Shown here: positions 1 to 10,781 of the stretch, piece by piece
How the letters are laid out: each line of letters opens with the position of its first letter
Position numbering within the stretch: position 1 is the first letter of the stretch
NCBI RefSeq assembly: GCF_001485415.1
Contig: NZ_BCMQ01000009.1
Span: forward strand, 50,322-114,321
Length of the DNA: 64,000 nt
From: Myroides odoratimimus
Lineage (GTDB): Bacteria > Bacteroidota > Bacteroidia > Flavobacteriales > Flavobacteriaceae
Reading direction: 5' to 3'
Made by a program: the position numbers and the translations under genes
The notes under the pieces: model-generated
What the model saw: only the letters and a program-made list of their open reading frames with translations
What the model was told of the DNA's origin: nothing
Databases searched by the model: none

Positions 1-2510
1 TTCAAATCAAGTGTAAGTCCTTCCCATGTACTTAACTTAACATCATTTGCTTCTACTTTACCACTTTTATAATCGATAACTCGGATTACACCATTTCGTT
101 CCTCTATTCTATCTACAAATCCAAATAGATTAATAGGATAAGGTAATCTAGGATCTTCAAGTGTAAAAGTAAGTTCTGTCTCTAACTCCAATAATAAAAT
201 ATCATCCCCTCCGTTTATCTTTTCTATCTCTCCTTCTAGAAAATGATACACATTTCGTTTAGCTACTTCAAAAGCGAGCAGATTCTTTCCTATCTTCTCC
301 TTATCACTGTTGTACACCTCTTCAAACTGTAACTGTACTTCTGCATCAGCTTTTGTTTTTATTGTGTTAATAATCTCCACTGTAAGCCTAGCTCCTTTAA
401 AGGGTTTATACAAATTCTCTAAAGAGTTGTGTATAATAGTACCCAAAGTATTTAAAGCCACACTCTCCTCTACCTCTTCCACTTCTCTAATCCTTAAGAC
501 ACGTTGCAAGTAAAACTGTATAGGATTACGAAGATAATTAGATAAAGCTGATGGTGAGAAACCTTTAGTTGTAGCAATATTCTTTAGCTCTTCTTTTAAG
601 AGGTCTGACTTCGGAATCTGAATCAACTCATTTGCTTTTTCAGGTAAATCCGCAGAATAGGTAACATATTTTACATCATGTGCTTCTAACTGTTCTACTT
701 CTAACTGCGTTAAGAATCTACTCTTTTCTCCAGCATCCATTCCCTCTGATTGAGAGTTATACAAAAGGTAAATATTCTTTGCCCTTAACAACAAGTGATA
801 AAAGTGAAAACTATAAATAGCATCCTTTTCCTTATAAGTTGGCAAGCCTATTTCTCTCTTTACATCATAAGGAATAAAAGAATTAACTGACTTACCTGCA
901 GGGAACTTCCCTTCATTAACAGAAGTCACAATAACAGTGTCAAAATCCAAAACACGACTCTCTAACACCCCCATTATCTGTAGTCCTTCTAAAGGTTCAC
1001 CCTCAAAAGATACTTCAGACATATCCATCACTTGTTTATACAACGAATACAAAGTATCGTAACTTTGTATAAAATCATATTTCTGACAATAAGAAACTAA
1101 CCTATTCAACATCTGATAGGAAGAATACAAGAATGTTTTACTAATTCGGTCACTGTGTACCTCATCATTTAAACTATACTTAATAGCTAATACAATCTCA
1201 ATAAGGTTTTGTAAAACCTCAACAGATGACCTTTCATTCCATCTACCGAAAACAAGCTTACGAACAGGAAAATCAGGATCCTCTATCCACTCTGCAAAAC
1301 GATTCATGCTAAAGAAGCTAAGATTTCGATCATTAATTTCTTTAATAACCTTTTCAGGAACAATAATTTGCGTTAATACAGGATTAGTCAATACATCTAA
1401 AATTTCCTTGTAGTAAACAACATATTGTTTATTTGAGCGTCGTATAGCGGCCAAATGCATCTTAAAAATCTTGTTCAATAAGATCTGAATAGGATTACTC
1501 TTACCACTATACCCCATTGTGATATTCAAACTTGATACTGAAGAAGGCAAACTATGCAATACTGGTAATAGCAAATTCTCCTCCCCTAAAACAATGGCAA
1601 CCTTCTCTAATCTCGAAGCTTCCTCTCCAAGTCCTTCTACTATTTGCCCTGCGATCTTTGCTTGCCCTACACTCTTAGGAGTTTGTATCACTTGTATATT
1701 CTTTTCTTTGCCAAACTCATCTACTATCCATTCAAAAGGGTTGTATTGATAATGTATCCAGTTGCGTTTTATACGTCTCAAAAAGAGCGCTGCATCGTGA
1801 TAAGGATCCTCCATAAAATGCTTATCAATATCCCAAAACACCTTAGCTCTTTTCTCCAACAAGAAATGTTGAATAATTTTCTCCTCTGCTGCATTTAATG
1901 CATTAAACCCAGCAAAATAAAACACCTTATTATTACTGTTCAAATACTCTTTATGCGACTTAACAGCTTCACGATATATCAACCCTTGATAACCGATACG
2001 CTCCTCTAGTAAAACCTCATAGAACTTTTTATAGTAAACTGGTATCTGCTCCCAAAAGGCTAAATAATTTACAATTAAGTCTGTCTTTTGTTCAGGATCT
2101 AAAGACCAGTGTTTAATGTCTTCAATATTCTTTAAATATGAAAACACATAATCAGGATTCAACAAGTAACGATCTACTTCATTAAAATCACTTAACAACA
2201 TATTAGCCCAACTAGAGAAGCGATCAAAATCCTGTGCATTACCTCCCTCTATTTCTTGATAAACTACATAAAACTTAAAAAGTAATTCTATCGAATCGAT
2301 CCCTCTAATCTTAGACACTTGTTGAATGAAATCCTCAATATTAATAATCTCTGGAGCGAAGACACTATTTCTGTAATACTTCTTTAAATTTTCTAACAAA
2401 AAGACCTTAGCTCTTTTATTAGGAAGAACGATCACCAAATTGTCCATGGAATTAGGAAAATCGGCATAAATCTGCGCACTCAGCTTATCTAAAAAAGTAT
2501 TTGATTTCAT
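1..2510 (-). CDS. AddB-like PD-(D/E)XK nuclease (partial, C-terminus beyond window)
   Basis: About 836 codons are open on the minus strand from an ATG at 2510 to the window edge, so the C-terminus is missing. The N-terminus has the AddB-like strand 'VLPNKRAKVFLLE' and I see no intact P-loop. The last ~200 codons hold a RecB-type nuclease fold: 'SALSNYLRNP', then 'IIHNSLENLY' (the His), 'GFVDRIEE' (the Asp) and 'VIDYKSGK' (the D-x-K pair). Such proteins work with a UvrD-type helicase in end resection during recombinational repair. The likely partner is the helicase at 5319-8465, which here is separated from it by kbl and an OmpA gene. The start lies about 13 bases past the ompA terminator T-run, so its own promoter is not obvious. 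Confidence 0.85.
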   Translation of the reverse strand, partial: MKSNTFLDKLSAQIYADFPNSMDNLVIVLPNKRAKVFLLENLKKYYRNSVFAPEIINIEDFIQQVSKIRGIDSIELLFKFYVVYQEIEGGNAQDFDRFSSWANMLLSDFNEVDRYLLNPDYVFSYLKNIEDIKHWSLDPEQKTDLIVNYLAFWEQIPVYYKKFYEVLLEERIGYQGLIYREAVKSHKEYLNSNNKVFYFAGFNALNAAEEKIIQHFLLEKRAKVFWDIDKHFMEDPYHDAALFLRRIKRNWIHYQYNPFEWIVDEFGKEKNIQVIQTPKSVGQAKIAGQIVEGLGEEASRLEKVAIVLGEENLLLPVLHSLPSSVSSLNITMGYSGKSNPIQILLNKIFKMHLAAIRRSNKQYVVYYKEILDVLTNPVLTQIIVPEKVIKEINDRNLSFFSMNRFAEWIEDPDFPVRKLVFGRWNERSSVEVLQNLIEIVLAIKYSLNDEVHSDRISKTFLYSSYQMLNRLVSYCQKYDFIQSYDTLYSLYKQVMDMSEVSFEGEPLEGLQIMGVLESRVLDFDTVIVTSVNEGKFPAGKSVNSFIPYDVKREIGLPTYKEKDAIYSFHFYHLLLRAKNIYLLYNSQSEGMDAGEKSRFLTQLEVEQLEAHDVKYVTYSADLPEKANELIQIPKSDLLKEELKNIATTKGFSPSALSNYLRNPIQFYLQRVLRIREVEEVEESVALNTLGTIIHNSLENLYKPFKGARLTVEIINTIKTKADAEVQLQFEEVYNSDKEKIGKNLLAFEVAKRNVYHFLEGEIEKINGGDDILLLELETELTFTLEDPRLPYPINLFGFVDRIEERNGVIRVIDYKSGKVEANDVKLSTWEGLTLDL

Positions 2511-2523
2511 AAAATAAAGGTAC

Positions 2524-2555
2524 AAAAAAAACGCTCCGATTACTCGAAGCGTTTT
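2524..2555 (-). terminator. Rho-independent terminator of the OmpA gene
   Basis: The arms AAAACGCT (2528-2535) and AGCGTTTT (2548-2555) pair, and on the minus strand a run of eight T follows. It lies 26 bases beyond the ompA stop codon. Confidence 0.75.
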
Positions 2556-2580
2556 CTATAGATTATGTGTTTTAAATCAA

Positions 2581-3981
2581 TTATTTAGCTAATTGGATTT
2601 CAACACGTCTGTTTAACTCACGTCCTTTAACTGTTTTGTTAGAAGCGATTGGATCTTTAGATCCGTATCCTTTAGAAGTTAATCTAGCAGAATCGATTCC
2701 TTTTTCAATTAAATAAACTTTTACAGCGTTAGCTCTGTTATCAGATAATGGTAAGTTAATTCTGTCAGATCCTGTACTGTCAGTATATCCAGCGATGTGG
2801 AAATTAGCAGTTGGGTATTCTTTCATGATTTTAACCATATTATCTAACACTGCGTAAGAACCATCTTGGAAAGTATATTTTCCAGTGTGGAATAATAATG
2901 TTTTTCCGTAGTCGTTAAGCTGTTTTACTTTCTCAGGCTCGATTTCTTTAACTTCAGGACATCCGTTGTTAGAAGCTGGACCAGGTACATCTGGACATTT
3001 ATCTAAATGATCAGGTACTCCGTCTCCGTCTCTATCTGGCCAAGGACAACCATTGTTTTCTTTTGGACCAGGTACTTCTGGACACTCATCTTTATTATCT
3101 GGCACTCCGTCTCCGTCTGTATCAGGACATCCGTTGAACTCAGCTAAACCTGGGATCTCTGGACATTCGTCTTTATTATCTGGAATACCATCTCCGTCTG
3201 TATCAGGACATCCGTTGAATTCTGGTAAACCTGGTAAGTCTGGACACTCATCTAAATGATCTGGAATTCCATCTCCATCTGTATCAGGACATCCGTTGAA
3301 CTCAGCTAAACCTGGGATCTCTGGACATTCGTCATATTTGTCTAAAACTCCATCTCCGTCAGTATCTTTTCCTCCAAATTGGAAACGAATACCTGCAAAG
3401 TGTTGCATGTGTGAAGCAACTCCTACGTCTGGTGTTCTAGAATCAGAGAATGAATGCTTATAAGTAGATTGCACAGTTAAAGCAACGTTTTTAGTAAACC
3501 AGAAGTTTAATCCAGCTCCTCCATTAACAGTTCCTTGACTTGCATCTCCCATAAAAGTATAACCTCCACCTACTAAGATGAATGGATCAACTACTTTCGA
3601 TTTCAAAATCTCTTTGAAGCTATATTTAACTTCTGCGTCAATTCCGTAGTAAGTTAAATCTCCAGGATTGTACTTTTCATATCCTTCTGCTTCTGATTTG
3701 ATGAATTTGTCAATTTTATTAACAGACCCAACTAAACCTAAAGAGAATCCATCACCTAAGTATCTAGCTACATTTAAGTAAGATACTGATGGTAAGATAT
3801 TCCAGTTATCCGTTTTAAAATATCCTCCTGTTCTGTGTGCAAAACCTTTAGCTGAACTTACTTTTGTGTCAACTGCGTTTGCTCCAACAGTTACAGCCCA
3901 CGGATGGTCAGCGTCTTGCGCGTGAGCTGAAAGCCCTGCACAAAGAATTGCTGCTGCAAATAATTTGTTGAAATGTTTCAT
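2581..3981 (-). CDS. OmpA-family outer membrane porin with TSP3 repeats
   Basis: The protein has 466 aa. It starts with a Sec signal peptide ('[15 protein letters not shown]'), followed by an N-terminal beta-barrel of about 200 residues. Next come five thrombospondin type-3-like calcium-binding repeats (DTDGDGxxDxxDxCP pattern, about residues 205-340), then a C-terminal OmpA/MotB peptidoglycan-binding domain with 'GYTDSTG' and 'SDNRANAVK', which carry the conserved Asp and Arg. This is the usual architecture of the major OmpA of Flavobacteriaceae, which ties the outer membrane to the wall. It has a strong promoter upstream and a terminator downstream, so it is probably monocistronic and highly expressed. 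Confidence 0.93.
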   Translation of the reverse strand: MKHFNKLFAAAILCAGLSAHAQDADHPWAVTVGANAVDTKVSSAKGFAHRTGGYFKTDNWNILPSVSYLNVARYLGDGFSLGLVGSVNKIDKFIKSEAEGYEKYNPGDLTYYGIDAEVKYSFKEILKSKVVDPFILVGGGYTFMGDASQGTVNGGAGLNFWFTKNVALTVQSTYKHSFSDSRTPDVGVASHMQHFAGIRFQFGGKDTDGDGVLDKYDECPEIPGLAEFNGCPDTDGDGIPDHLDECPDLPGLPEFNGCPDTDGDGIPDNKDECPEIPGLAEFNGCPDTDGDGVPDNKDECPEVPGPKENNGCPWPDRDGDGVPDHLDKCPDVPGPASNNGCPEVKEIEPEKVKQLNDYGKTLLFHTGKYTFQDGSYAVLDNMVKIMKEYPTANFHIAGYTDSTGSDRINLPLSDNRANAVKVYLIEKGIDSARLTSKGYGSKDPIASNKTVKGRELNRRVEIQLAK

Positions 3982-4015
3982 AACTTTTATTTTTTACTTT
4001 ACCGTAATAATCTAG

Positions 4016-4046
4016 CAAAAGTACAATTATCAATCAATATTTACAA
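4016..4046 (-). promoter_or_regulatory. Bacteroidota-type promoter of the OmpA gene
   Basis: On the minus strand, TTG (4044-4046) is followed after exactly 20 bases by TACTTTTG (4016-4023), matching the TTG/TAnnTTTG consensus. It lies about 35 bases upstream of the ompA start. Confidence 0.8.
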
Positions 4047-4089
4047 AAAATTTCGTTAAGAATAGTACTTTTTATTGTATTAACCTTTT

Positions 4090-5286
4090 TTATTGAATAA
4101 CTTTTAGCTCTTTACCTACTTCTGTAAATGCAGCGATAGCTTTATCTAAATGCTCTTGAGTATGCGCAGCTGATAATTGTACACGGATTCTCGCCTTATC
4201 TTTTGGTACCACAGGGAAGAAGAATCCAGTTACATAAACTCCTTTTTCTAGTAGTCTATCTGCCATTACTTGTGATAATTTAGCATCGTATAACATTACT
4301 GGTACAATAGCAGAATCTCCATCAATAATATCAAAACCTGCCTTTTTCATTCCGTCTTTGAAGTAGTTTGTATTCCACTCTAGCTTATCGCGTAATGAAG
4401 TATCGTGTTTTAAAATTTCAAATACTTTAATAGAAGCTCCAACAATCATTGGTGCTAATGAGTTAGAGAATAAATAGGGTCTAGAACGTTGTCTTAATAA
4501 TTCAATAATTTCTTTTTTACCTGTAGTATATCCTCCCATTGCACCACCTAGAGCTTTACCTAAAGTTCCTGTGATGATATCCACACGTCCCATTACGTTC
4601 TTAGCTTCTAATGTTCCTTTACCTGTAGCTCCGATAAATCCAGCAGCATGGCATTCGTCTACCATTACTAAAGCATCATACTTATCAGCTAAATCACATA
4701 TTTTATCTAATGGTGCTACTAGACCATCCATTGAGAATACACCATCCGTTACGATAATTTTAAAACGGTGACCAGCCTCATTCGCTTTAATTAATTGCTC
4801 TTCTAACTCAGCCATATTGTTATTTTCATAACGATAACGAGCTGCTTTACATAAACGCACTCCGTCAATAATTGAAGCGTGGTTTAAGCTATCAGAGATA
4901 ATTGCATCTTCTGCACCTAATAACGGTTCGAATACTCCTCCATTAGCATCAAAAGCTGCTGCATAAAGAATAGTATCTTCTGTTCCATAGAAATCAGCAA
5001 TAGTAGCTTCTAATTTCTTGTGTATATCTTGTGTTCCACAAATAAAACGCACTGAAGACATTCCGAATCCATGGGTATCTAATGTATCTTTTGCTGCTTG
5101 AATTACTTCTGGATGTGATGACAATCCTAAATAATTGTTTGCACAAAAGTTTAAAACTTTATCCCCTGTAGAAACAGTAATCTCTGCACCTTGTGGCGAA
5201 GTAATAATTCTCTCCTTTTTAAATAATCCGTTATCCTCTATTGACTTTAATTCATTCTGAAGATGATCTTTAATCTTTCCGTACAT
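4090..5286 (-). CDS. kbl: Glycine C-acetyltransferase (2-amino-3-ketobutyrate CoA ligase)
   Basis: 398 aa, the usual length for this PLP-dependent alpha-oxoamine synthase. It interconverts glycine plus acetyl-CoA with 2-amino-3-oxobutyrate in threonine breakdown. Visible landmarks are '[10 protein letters not shown]' near the N-terminus, '[11 protein letters not shown]' (the Asp that contacts the pyridine nitrogen, with the following His) and '[10 protein letters not shown]', whose Lys forms the Schiff base. Threonine dehydrogenase is not next to it. It starts 33 bases after the helicase gene on the same strand, so it is probably read from that transcript. BioF and SPT are relatives; overall identity to Kbl is recognised from the full sequence pattern. 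Confidence 0.93.
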   Translation of the reverse strand: MYGKIKDHLQNELKSIEDNGLFKKERIITSPQGAEITVSTGDKVLNFCANNYLGLSSHPEVIQAAKDTLDTHGFGMSSVRFICGTQDIHKKLEATIADFYGTEDTILYAAAFDANGGVFEPLLGAEDAIISDSLNHASIIDGVRLCKAARYRYENNNMAELEEQLIKANEAGHRFKIIVTDGVFSMDGLVAPLDKICDLADKYDALVMVDECHAAGFIGATGKGTLEAKNVMGRVDIITGTLGKALGGAMGGYTTGKKEIIELLRQRSRPYLFSNSLAPMIVGASIKVFEILKHDTSLRDKLEWNTNYFKDGMKKAGFDIIDGDSAIVPVMLYDAKLSQVMADRLLEKGVYVTGFFFPVVPKDKARIRVQLSAAHTQEHLDKAIAAFTEVGKELKVIQ

Positions 5287-5318
5287 AATATTTTAAGTTT
5301 TAAACAATTTATACTCTT

Positions 5319-8300
5319 CTACAAATGTATTATATTTAAGTTCTCCCCTGTATATAGCAACACCATTTTAACGACTTCATAACCCATTTCCACTAAAGAC
5401 TGTCCATAAGCCTTCACCTGGTCTTTATATTTCTCTTCTTCTTTACCTGTTTTATAATCTAATATATAAGCCTGTCTCCCTCTTACCACTACTCTATCAG
5501 GTATAGTATTACGCTGATAAGGCCCTATGATTACTCGCTCGTTAAATACAATATTATCTTCTCTAAAGAAAATCTCTAAATCAGGGTTACTCACGATACG
5601 TTGAATAATCTCTTTAAAACGCTCCTTTGCATCCTCCTGTATCAATCCCTTTTCTAGCCCTTCTCTTACCACAGCATCTACATCGCGATAATCTGTTATA
5701 AACGACATCAGTTTATGGACTAAGTTACCATACTCTATCGCTTTTTGGTTAAGAGAGTCCCACATCAAGGCTTCCCTCTGTGCAATTTTGATCGCTTCAA
5801 AATCCAATACACTCTTTACAGGAAGAATCATTTTATTCACTTCATCCGTAATGACCTCTTTACTTTTTGAAACCTTTACCTTATCTCCAAATCCATAGAC
5901 TAAATCTACGTCATTATAAACACCTTCTGTCACTAAAAAATCTAAGAATAGTTTAGATAAATTATTTCTAAACTCTCCCTTACTTGTTACGTTTTTATAA
6001 CTAATAATATATAACTGTTCTTCTGCCCTTGTCAATGCTACATAAAGAACATTTACATTATCCAGCAACATCTCTTGTTCTTTTTTCTCGTACAGAAGTT
6101 GAGCATACTCACCATACTCCACCACTTCCTTCTTAGAGTCAACCAAAGCTTTGGGGAACATAATCTGATCTTTATCCGTCTCTATATTCACCCATAGTTT
6201 ATCACGACTAGGGCGTGTGAAATCCTCTTCTGCAAAAGGAAATATAACGATTGGAAATTCTAACCCCTTAGATTTGTGTATCGTCATAATCTGCACAGCA
6301 TTTCTACCTTCAGGTGTCGGTATGCTAAACTTGTGATAGTTTGTATTCCAATACTCTAAGAAGTCACTAATTCCAAATTGATTCTTTAAAGACTTTTCTA
6401 ATACCAAGTCTAAGAAATACAAAACATAAGAACTAGCACTCTTATCTGGTAAAAAAGCCAAAACAATAGCCTCAACAGCATCGTACAACGACTTCGAACG
6501 ACAAGACTCAAATGAGATAGGCACATTGTGGTCTACTAACCAAGCTTCTAATTCTAACTCAGTCTCAAAAGAAAGTCCCGCTTTTATAAAGTCGTGTTTC
6601 TTTGTCAAATCACTTTGCTTACCACTTACATAGTACAGCATCATCATCTTTGCTTCTAGATCGCGCTCTGTCTTTAAGAACTTCAGTACATTAATGATTA
6701 ACCTCACTTCACTAGCATTGTTAATCAATAACGAATCAGAAGAAAGTATCTCTAGACCATTCTCTGTTAAGTAATTTGCTAATAGCACACCATGGTCTCT
6801 CTTACGTGTTAGAATAACAATATCTTTCAGATCAAACCCCTGCTCTAAAACGCCTTGTATAGTATTCAGCGTAGCTTGCGCATATTGCATATTCTTCTCT
6901 TCAGCATCTTCTCCTTCATCCTTTTGTAAGAATTCAATATTTACATACCCACCAGCTTTACTATTAACTTCTTGATAACTATTATTCTCATATAGATCTT
7001 TATAATCCTCGTTAATAAAGTTGCGAGAGACATCCTTAAAAAATCTATTATTAAATTGAATGACCTCAGCATAACTTCGATAATTACGACCAAGGTTCAC
7101 GGTCTGTTTATCAGGATTAGCAAAGGGATTCTCATCCTTGCTCAAAGCAATAAATTGTTCTGCCTTTCCTCCGCGCCATCTATAGATAGACTGTTTAGGG
7201 TCACCTACTATCATCAGGCTTCCCTTAGTTCCTGTATGATCTTCTCCTGCTAATGCATTATCAATCAGTGGTACCAAGTTCTGCCATTGCATTTCTGATG
7301 TATCCTGAAACTCGTCTATAAAAAAGTGATGATATCGCTCTCCTAAACGCTCATAGATAAATGGAGCTGGTTGATTCTGTATTTCATTGTGAATAATCGC
7401 ATTAAACTGAGTGATCGACAATATATTTTGCTCCTCTTGAATCTTATCCATCTCCTGCCCTATAGTACTTAACAGTGATAGAGGGGTAAGGTTTTTCAAG
7501 AAAGCAGTATAAAAAGCTCTACGAGAATACAAATCATATACCTGCGCTAACACCTTTAGAAAATCTGGTATAAAAGCTTCGATTAACTCCACATCTTTAG
7601 CAGTCTTCTTTATTTTAATATCATCAAATTCGTGATAACGCTTGGTTGTACCTACAGTATCTTGAATCACATTCTCTATATGCTTGACAAAATACTGTCC
7701 TGAGAACGAAGTTTTATCCATTCCTTTAGACTCTATTAAGTCCATTATACTCTGTCCCAGAACAATGCTCTCTGCTGTAATCTTTTTAATCTCTTCGCGA
7801 AGAAAATCTCTCACTTTTACAAAGTCTTGTAAAGTATGCTCAGAGAACAACGCTATTTCTTCTCTATTATTTTCATTTAATAGCAAAGCTCCTACTTCTT
7901 TCAGCTCTCTCGTGATATCCCAGCTCTTATCATTATCTGCTTTATCAATAGAAAAATCAATCAACAAATCTGTCAATTCACTATCCACACCAGCTTTTGC
8001 GATTACTGCGTCCACCGCCTCTTGTAGTAATTCATCTGAATCTAAAGACACCTCAAAAGTCATCGGCAATTCTAAATCAAAAGCAAAAGAGCGAATAACC
8101 TTATGCGTAAACTTATCTATCGTAGAGATATCAAAAGAAGCATAGTTGTGAATAATACTTCTGATAATACGTCCTGACTTAGCTCTTATAAATCCTTCCT
8201 CTAATTCTGTTTCTTCCTGTACTTGATTAAAGATACTTGCATACTTAGGATCTAGCTCTTCTTTAGAAAAAGCATTTAGACAAGATACAACACGAGTCTT

Positions 8301-8465
8301 CATTTCTGCTACAGCTTTATTCGTAAAAGTAATAGCAAGTATCTTTTTATAGGCGTCATCTTGCTTATCAAGGAGTAAAATCTTAAGATATTCCTTAACT
8401 AAAGTATGGGTTTTTCCAGACCCAGCAGACGCGTTATATATTGAGAATGAAGGCTTATCAAGCAT
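5319..8465 (-). CDS. AddA/RecB-like UvrD helicase with C-terminal PD-(D/E)XK nuclease
   Basis: 1048 aa. Superfamily 1 helicase: Walker A 'SAGSGKTHTL' at residues ~14-23, motif Ia 'ITFTNKAVAEMK', Walker B 'FFIDEFQDTSEMQW' near residue 385, 'GDPKQSIYRWRGG', and motif V/VI regions 'TIHKSKGLEFPI' and 'VALTRAEEQLY'. The last ~150 residues form a RecB-type nuclease with 'LVHKLMSF', 'PDRVVVR' and 'YILDYKTGK'. Together this is the AddA arrangement used to unwind and trim broken DNA ends for recombination. The AddB-like partner is at 1-2510. It is divergent from sod, with 111 bases between the starts. Confidence 0.9.
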   Translation of the reverse strand: MLDKPSFSIYNASAGSGKTHTLVKEYLKILLLDKQDDAYKKILAITFTNKAVAEMKTRVVSCLNAFSKEELDPKYASIFNQVQEETELEEGFIRAKSGRIIRSIIHNYASFDISTIDKFTHKVIRSFAFDLELPMTFEVSLDSDELLQEAVDAVIAKAGVDSELTDLLIDFSIDKADNDKSWDITRELKEVGALLLNENNREEIALFSEHTLQDFVKVRDFLREEIKKITAESIVLGQSIMDLIESKGMDKTSFSGQYFVKHIENVIQDTVGTTKRYHEFDDIKIKKTAKDVELIEAFIPDFLKVLAQVYDLYSRRAFYTAFLKNLTPLSLLSTIGQEMDKIQEEQNILSITQFNAIIHNEIQNQPAPFIYERLGERYHHFFIDEFQDTSEMQWQNLVPLIDNALAGEDHTGTKGSLMIVGDPKQSIYRWRGGKAEQFIALSKDENPFANPDKQTVNLGRNYRSYAEVIQFNNRFFKDVSRNFINEDYKDLYENNSYQEVNSKAGGYVNIEFLQKDEGEDAEEKNMQYAQATLNTIQGVLEQGFDLKDIVILTRKRDHGVLLANYLTENGLEILSSDSLLINNASEVRLIINVLKFLKTERDLEAKMMMLYYVSGKQSDLTKKHDFIKAGLSFETELELEAWLVDHNVPISFESCRSKSLYDAVEAIVLAFLPDKSASSYVLYFLDLVLEKSLKNQFGISDFLEYWNTNYHKFSIPTPEGRNAVQIMTIHKSKGLEFPIVIFPFAEEDFTRPSRDKLWVNIETDKDQIMFPKALVDSKKEVVEYGEYAQLLYEKKEQEMLLDNVNVLYVALTRAEEQLYIISYKNVTSKGEFRNNLSKLFLDFLVTEGVYNDVDLVYGFGDKVKVSKSKEVITDEVNKMILPVKSVLDFEAIKIAQREALMWDSLNQKAIEYGNLVHKLMSFITDYRDVDAVVREGLEKGLIQEDAKERFKEIIQRIVSNPDLEIFFREDNIVFNERVIIGPYQRNTIPDRVVVRGRQAYILDYKTGKEEEKYKDQVKAYGQSLVEMGYEVVKMVLLYTGENLNIIHL

Positions 8466-8531
8466 GAAGTAGGTTCTATTTATTAACTTATATTAAACAT
8501 TACAAACCTTCCATATTAGGCTTTATTTGTT

Positions 8532-8539
8532 TAAATTTG
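8532..8539 (+). promoter_or_regulatory. Probable -7 element for superoxide dismutase
   Basis: TAAATTTG matches TAnnTTTG and lies 37 bases before the sod start. I see no TTG at the expected upstream distance, so only half the consensus is supported. Confidence 0.45.
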
Positions 8540-8576
8540 AAATAAAATTAATATTAATCTTTAAATAATACGAATT

Positions 8577-9182
8577 ATGGCTTTCGAATTACCAAAATTA
8601 CCATATGCATACGATGCATTGGAACCACATATTGATGCACGTACGATGGAAATCCACCATACAAAACATCATAATGCTTATACTACTAACTTAAACGCAG
8701 CTATCGCTGGAACAGCTTTAGAAGGAAAAACTATCGAAGATATCCTTGCTAACTTAGACATGTCTAATGGAGCTGTTCGTAACAACGGTGGTGGTTTCTA
8801 TAACCACAACTTATTCTGGACAGTAATGACTCCTAATGGAGGTGGTCAGCCAACAGGTGAGTTAGCTGATGCAATCAATACTGCTTTCGGATCTTTCGAA
8901 AACTTTAAAGATGCTTTCGCTAAAGCTGGTGCTACACAATTCGGGTCTGGATGGGCTTGGTTATGTGTTAAAGATGGTAAATTAGAAGTATGTGGTACTC
9001 CTAACCAAGACAACCCATTAATGCCTGGTGTTGCTTGTGGAGGAACTCCAATCTTAGGAATGGATGTTTGGGAACACGCTTATTACTTAAACTACCAAAA
9101 CCGTCGTCCTGATTACATTAATGCTTTCTTTAATGTTATCAACTGGGCGGAAGTAGCAAGAAGATACGCAGAGGCAAAATAA
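8577..9182 (+). CDS. sodA: Superoxide dismutase, Mn/Fe family (Mn-type signature)
   Basis: 201 aa, a complete Fe/Mn SOD. Metal ligands lie in 'HHTKHHNAY' (first His region), 'NHNLFW' (second His) and 'DVWEHAYYL' (Asp and third His). Two second-sphere features favour manganese: Gly in the 'NNGGGFYNH' stretch, and the Gln of 'NQDNPLM', the position of the MnSOD glutamine; FeSODs place that Gln in the other site. Bacteroidota enzymes can be cambialistic, so metal use is an inference. It has no signal peptide, so it is cytoplasmic. It stands alone between its own promoter-like element and terminator. Confidence 0.93.
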   Translation: MAFELPKLPYAYDALEPHIDARTMEIHHTKHHNAYTTNLNAAIAGTALEGKTIEDILANLDMSNGAVRNNGGGFYNHNLFWTVMTPNGGGQPTGELADAINTAFGSFENFKDAFAKAGATQFGSGWAWLCVKDGKLEVCGTPNQDNPLMPGVACGGTPILGMDVWEHAYYLNYQNRRPDYINAFFNVINWAEVARRYAEAK

Positions 9183-9211
9183 TTAATTTTTGCACCTCAT
9201 TACAAACTATT

Positions 9212-9238
9212 AAAAGCTCCAGCAATGGAGCTTTTTTT
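9212..9238 (+). terminator. Terminator of sod
   Basis: AAAAGCTCCA (9212-9221) pairs with TGGAGCTTTT (9226-9235) across a GCAA tetraloop, followed by T-run. Confidence 0.9.
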
Positions 9239-9293
9239 ATACCCTTACCTCAGATTTCTCATTAATTATATGCTATGCCATACTGGATTAAAC

Positions 9294-9324
9294 AAAAAAA
9301 GCTCAGAACCATGTCCTGAGCTTT
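9294..9324 (-). terminator. Terminator of the acpP-fabF-rnc-pyk operon
   Basis: AAAGCTCAG (9298-9306) pairs with CTGAGCTTT (9316-9324); on the minus strand a T-run follows. It lies just beyond the pyk stop. Confidence 0.9.
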
Positions 9325-9346
9325 CTATATTGTGGAAGTACGATAA

Positions 9347-10777
9347 TTATTGTACCTCTGATATTCTTAGTGTATTCACCATACCTTTTTCGATAATTGG
9401 CATTGCTGCTAAATTGATAACCATATCACCTGGCTCAGCTAATCCTTTATCTTTTACCATAGCATTAATATCCTCAATAGTCTCATCAGTACTCACATAT
9501 TTATCGTAATAGAAAGCCTGAACTCCCCATAACAAGTTTAATTGAGTAATAATACGACGATTAGAAGAGAATACTAATATATTACTATTTGGTCTCCAAG
9601 CCGAAATTTGGAACGCTGTATAACCACTATTTGTCAATGTACAGATAGCCTTAGCTTCGATATCATTCGCCATTAAAGCAGCGTGGTAACAAATATTTTT
9701 AGTGATATAACGGTTTGTCTTGATTGTAGGTGGACTTTGTGGTACTTTAATTAATGGAGAAGTCTCAACACTTTGAATAATCTGTGTCATCTTCTCGATT
9801 ACTTGTACTGGGTATGCTCCTACAGAAGTTTCTCCTGATAACATTACAGCATCAGCACCGTCCATTACAGAGTTTGCAACGTCATTTACCTCAGCTCTAG
9901 TAGGAGTAAGGCTAGAGATCATCGTCTCCATCATCTGTGTAGCGATTATTACAGGGATTCTAGCATTCTTAGCTACGTGAACTAATTCTTTTTGGATCAA
10001 TGGCACCTCTTGAGCAGGAATCTCAACACCTAGATCTCCACGAGCTACCATCAGACCATCACAGTAAGCTACTAACTTCTTAATATTCTTTACTGCCTCT
10101 GGTTTTTCGATTTTAGCAATGATTGGAATCTTGTGATCAGAATGTTCTTTAATCAAGTTCTGTAAGTCCATTAAATCTTCAGGTGTACGAACGAAAGATA
10201 ATGCGATCCAGTCTACTTGTAACTCACAAGCAAAAATAGCATCTCTAATATCTTTTTCCGTTAACGCTGGTAATGATACTTTCGTCATTGGTAAGTTAAC
10301 CCCTTTTTTAGATTTAAGTGGTCCACCTTGTACAACTACAGTTTTTACCTCATCTTCTCCATTAGTTTCTAATACATCAAAGATAAGTTTACCATCGTCT
10401 AATAAAATTCTCTCTCCTGCGTTAACGTCAGTTGGGAATTTTTTATAATTCATGTATACGCGTTCTGCGTCACCTTTAAACTCTTCTTTCGTAGAGAATG
10501 TAATCACATCACCAGGATTCACGATAACGTCTTCAGACATCACACCTACTCTTAATTTAGGACCTTGTAAGTCACCCAAAATAGAAGTAGTATATCCAAA
10601 TTCTTTATTTAGATCACGGATTATATTTACTTTCTCTTGAACATCTTTATAATCAGCATGTGAAAAGTTGATTCTAAAAACATTTACACCAGCTTTAATC
10701 ATATCATGTAATACCTCTCTCGTACTAGATGCTGGTCCTAACGTTGCTACGATTTTCGTCTTTTTTTGTGCTAACAT
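9347..10777 (-). CDS. pyk: Pyruvate kinase
   Basis: 476 aa, normal for a bacterial type II enzyme. It converts phosphoenolpyruvate and ADP to pyruvate and ATP at the end of glycolysis. Diagnostic stretches: 'KIVATLGPAS' at the N-terminus, the active-site signature 'IIAKIEKPEAV' around residue 215 (with the catalytic Lys), 'MVARGDLGVE' and 'ATQMMETMISS'. It is the last gene of a five-gene leftward run, 4 bases after the IPExxxVDY gene, and a terminator follows it. Location beside rnc and fabF is common in Flavobacteriaceae. Confidence 0.96.
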   Translation of the reverse strand: MLAQKKTKIVATLGPASSTREVLHDMIKAGVNVFRINFSHADYKDVQEKVNIIRDLNKEFGYTTSILGDLQGPKLRVGVMSEDVIVNPGDVITFSTKEEFKGDAERVYMNYKKFPTDVNAGERILLDDGKLIFDVLETNGEDEVKTVVVQGGPLKSKKGVNLPMTKVSLPALTEKDIRDAIFACELQVDWIALSFVRTPEDLMDLQNLIKEHSDHKIPIIAKIEKPEAVKNIKKLVAYCDGLMVARGDLGVEIPAQEVPLIQKELVHVAKNARIPVIIATQMMETMISSLTPTRAEVNDVANSVMDGADAVMLSGETSVGAYPVQVIEKMTQIIQSVETSPLIKVPQSPPTIKTNRYITKNICYHAALMANDIEAKAICTLTNSGYTAFQISAWRPNSNILVFSSNRRIITQLNLLWGVQAFYYDKYVSTDETIEDINAMVKDKGLAEPGDMVINLAAMPIIEKGMVNTLRISEVQ

Positions 10778-10781
10778 ATTT

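Noticed and set aside
7684..8145. 153-codon rightward ORF inside the AddA-like helicase gene
   Set aside because: It is antisense to a conserved 1048-residue protein with all helicase motifs; composition is Ser-rich shadow sequence.
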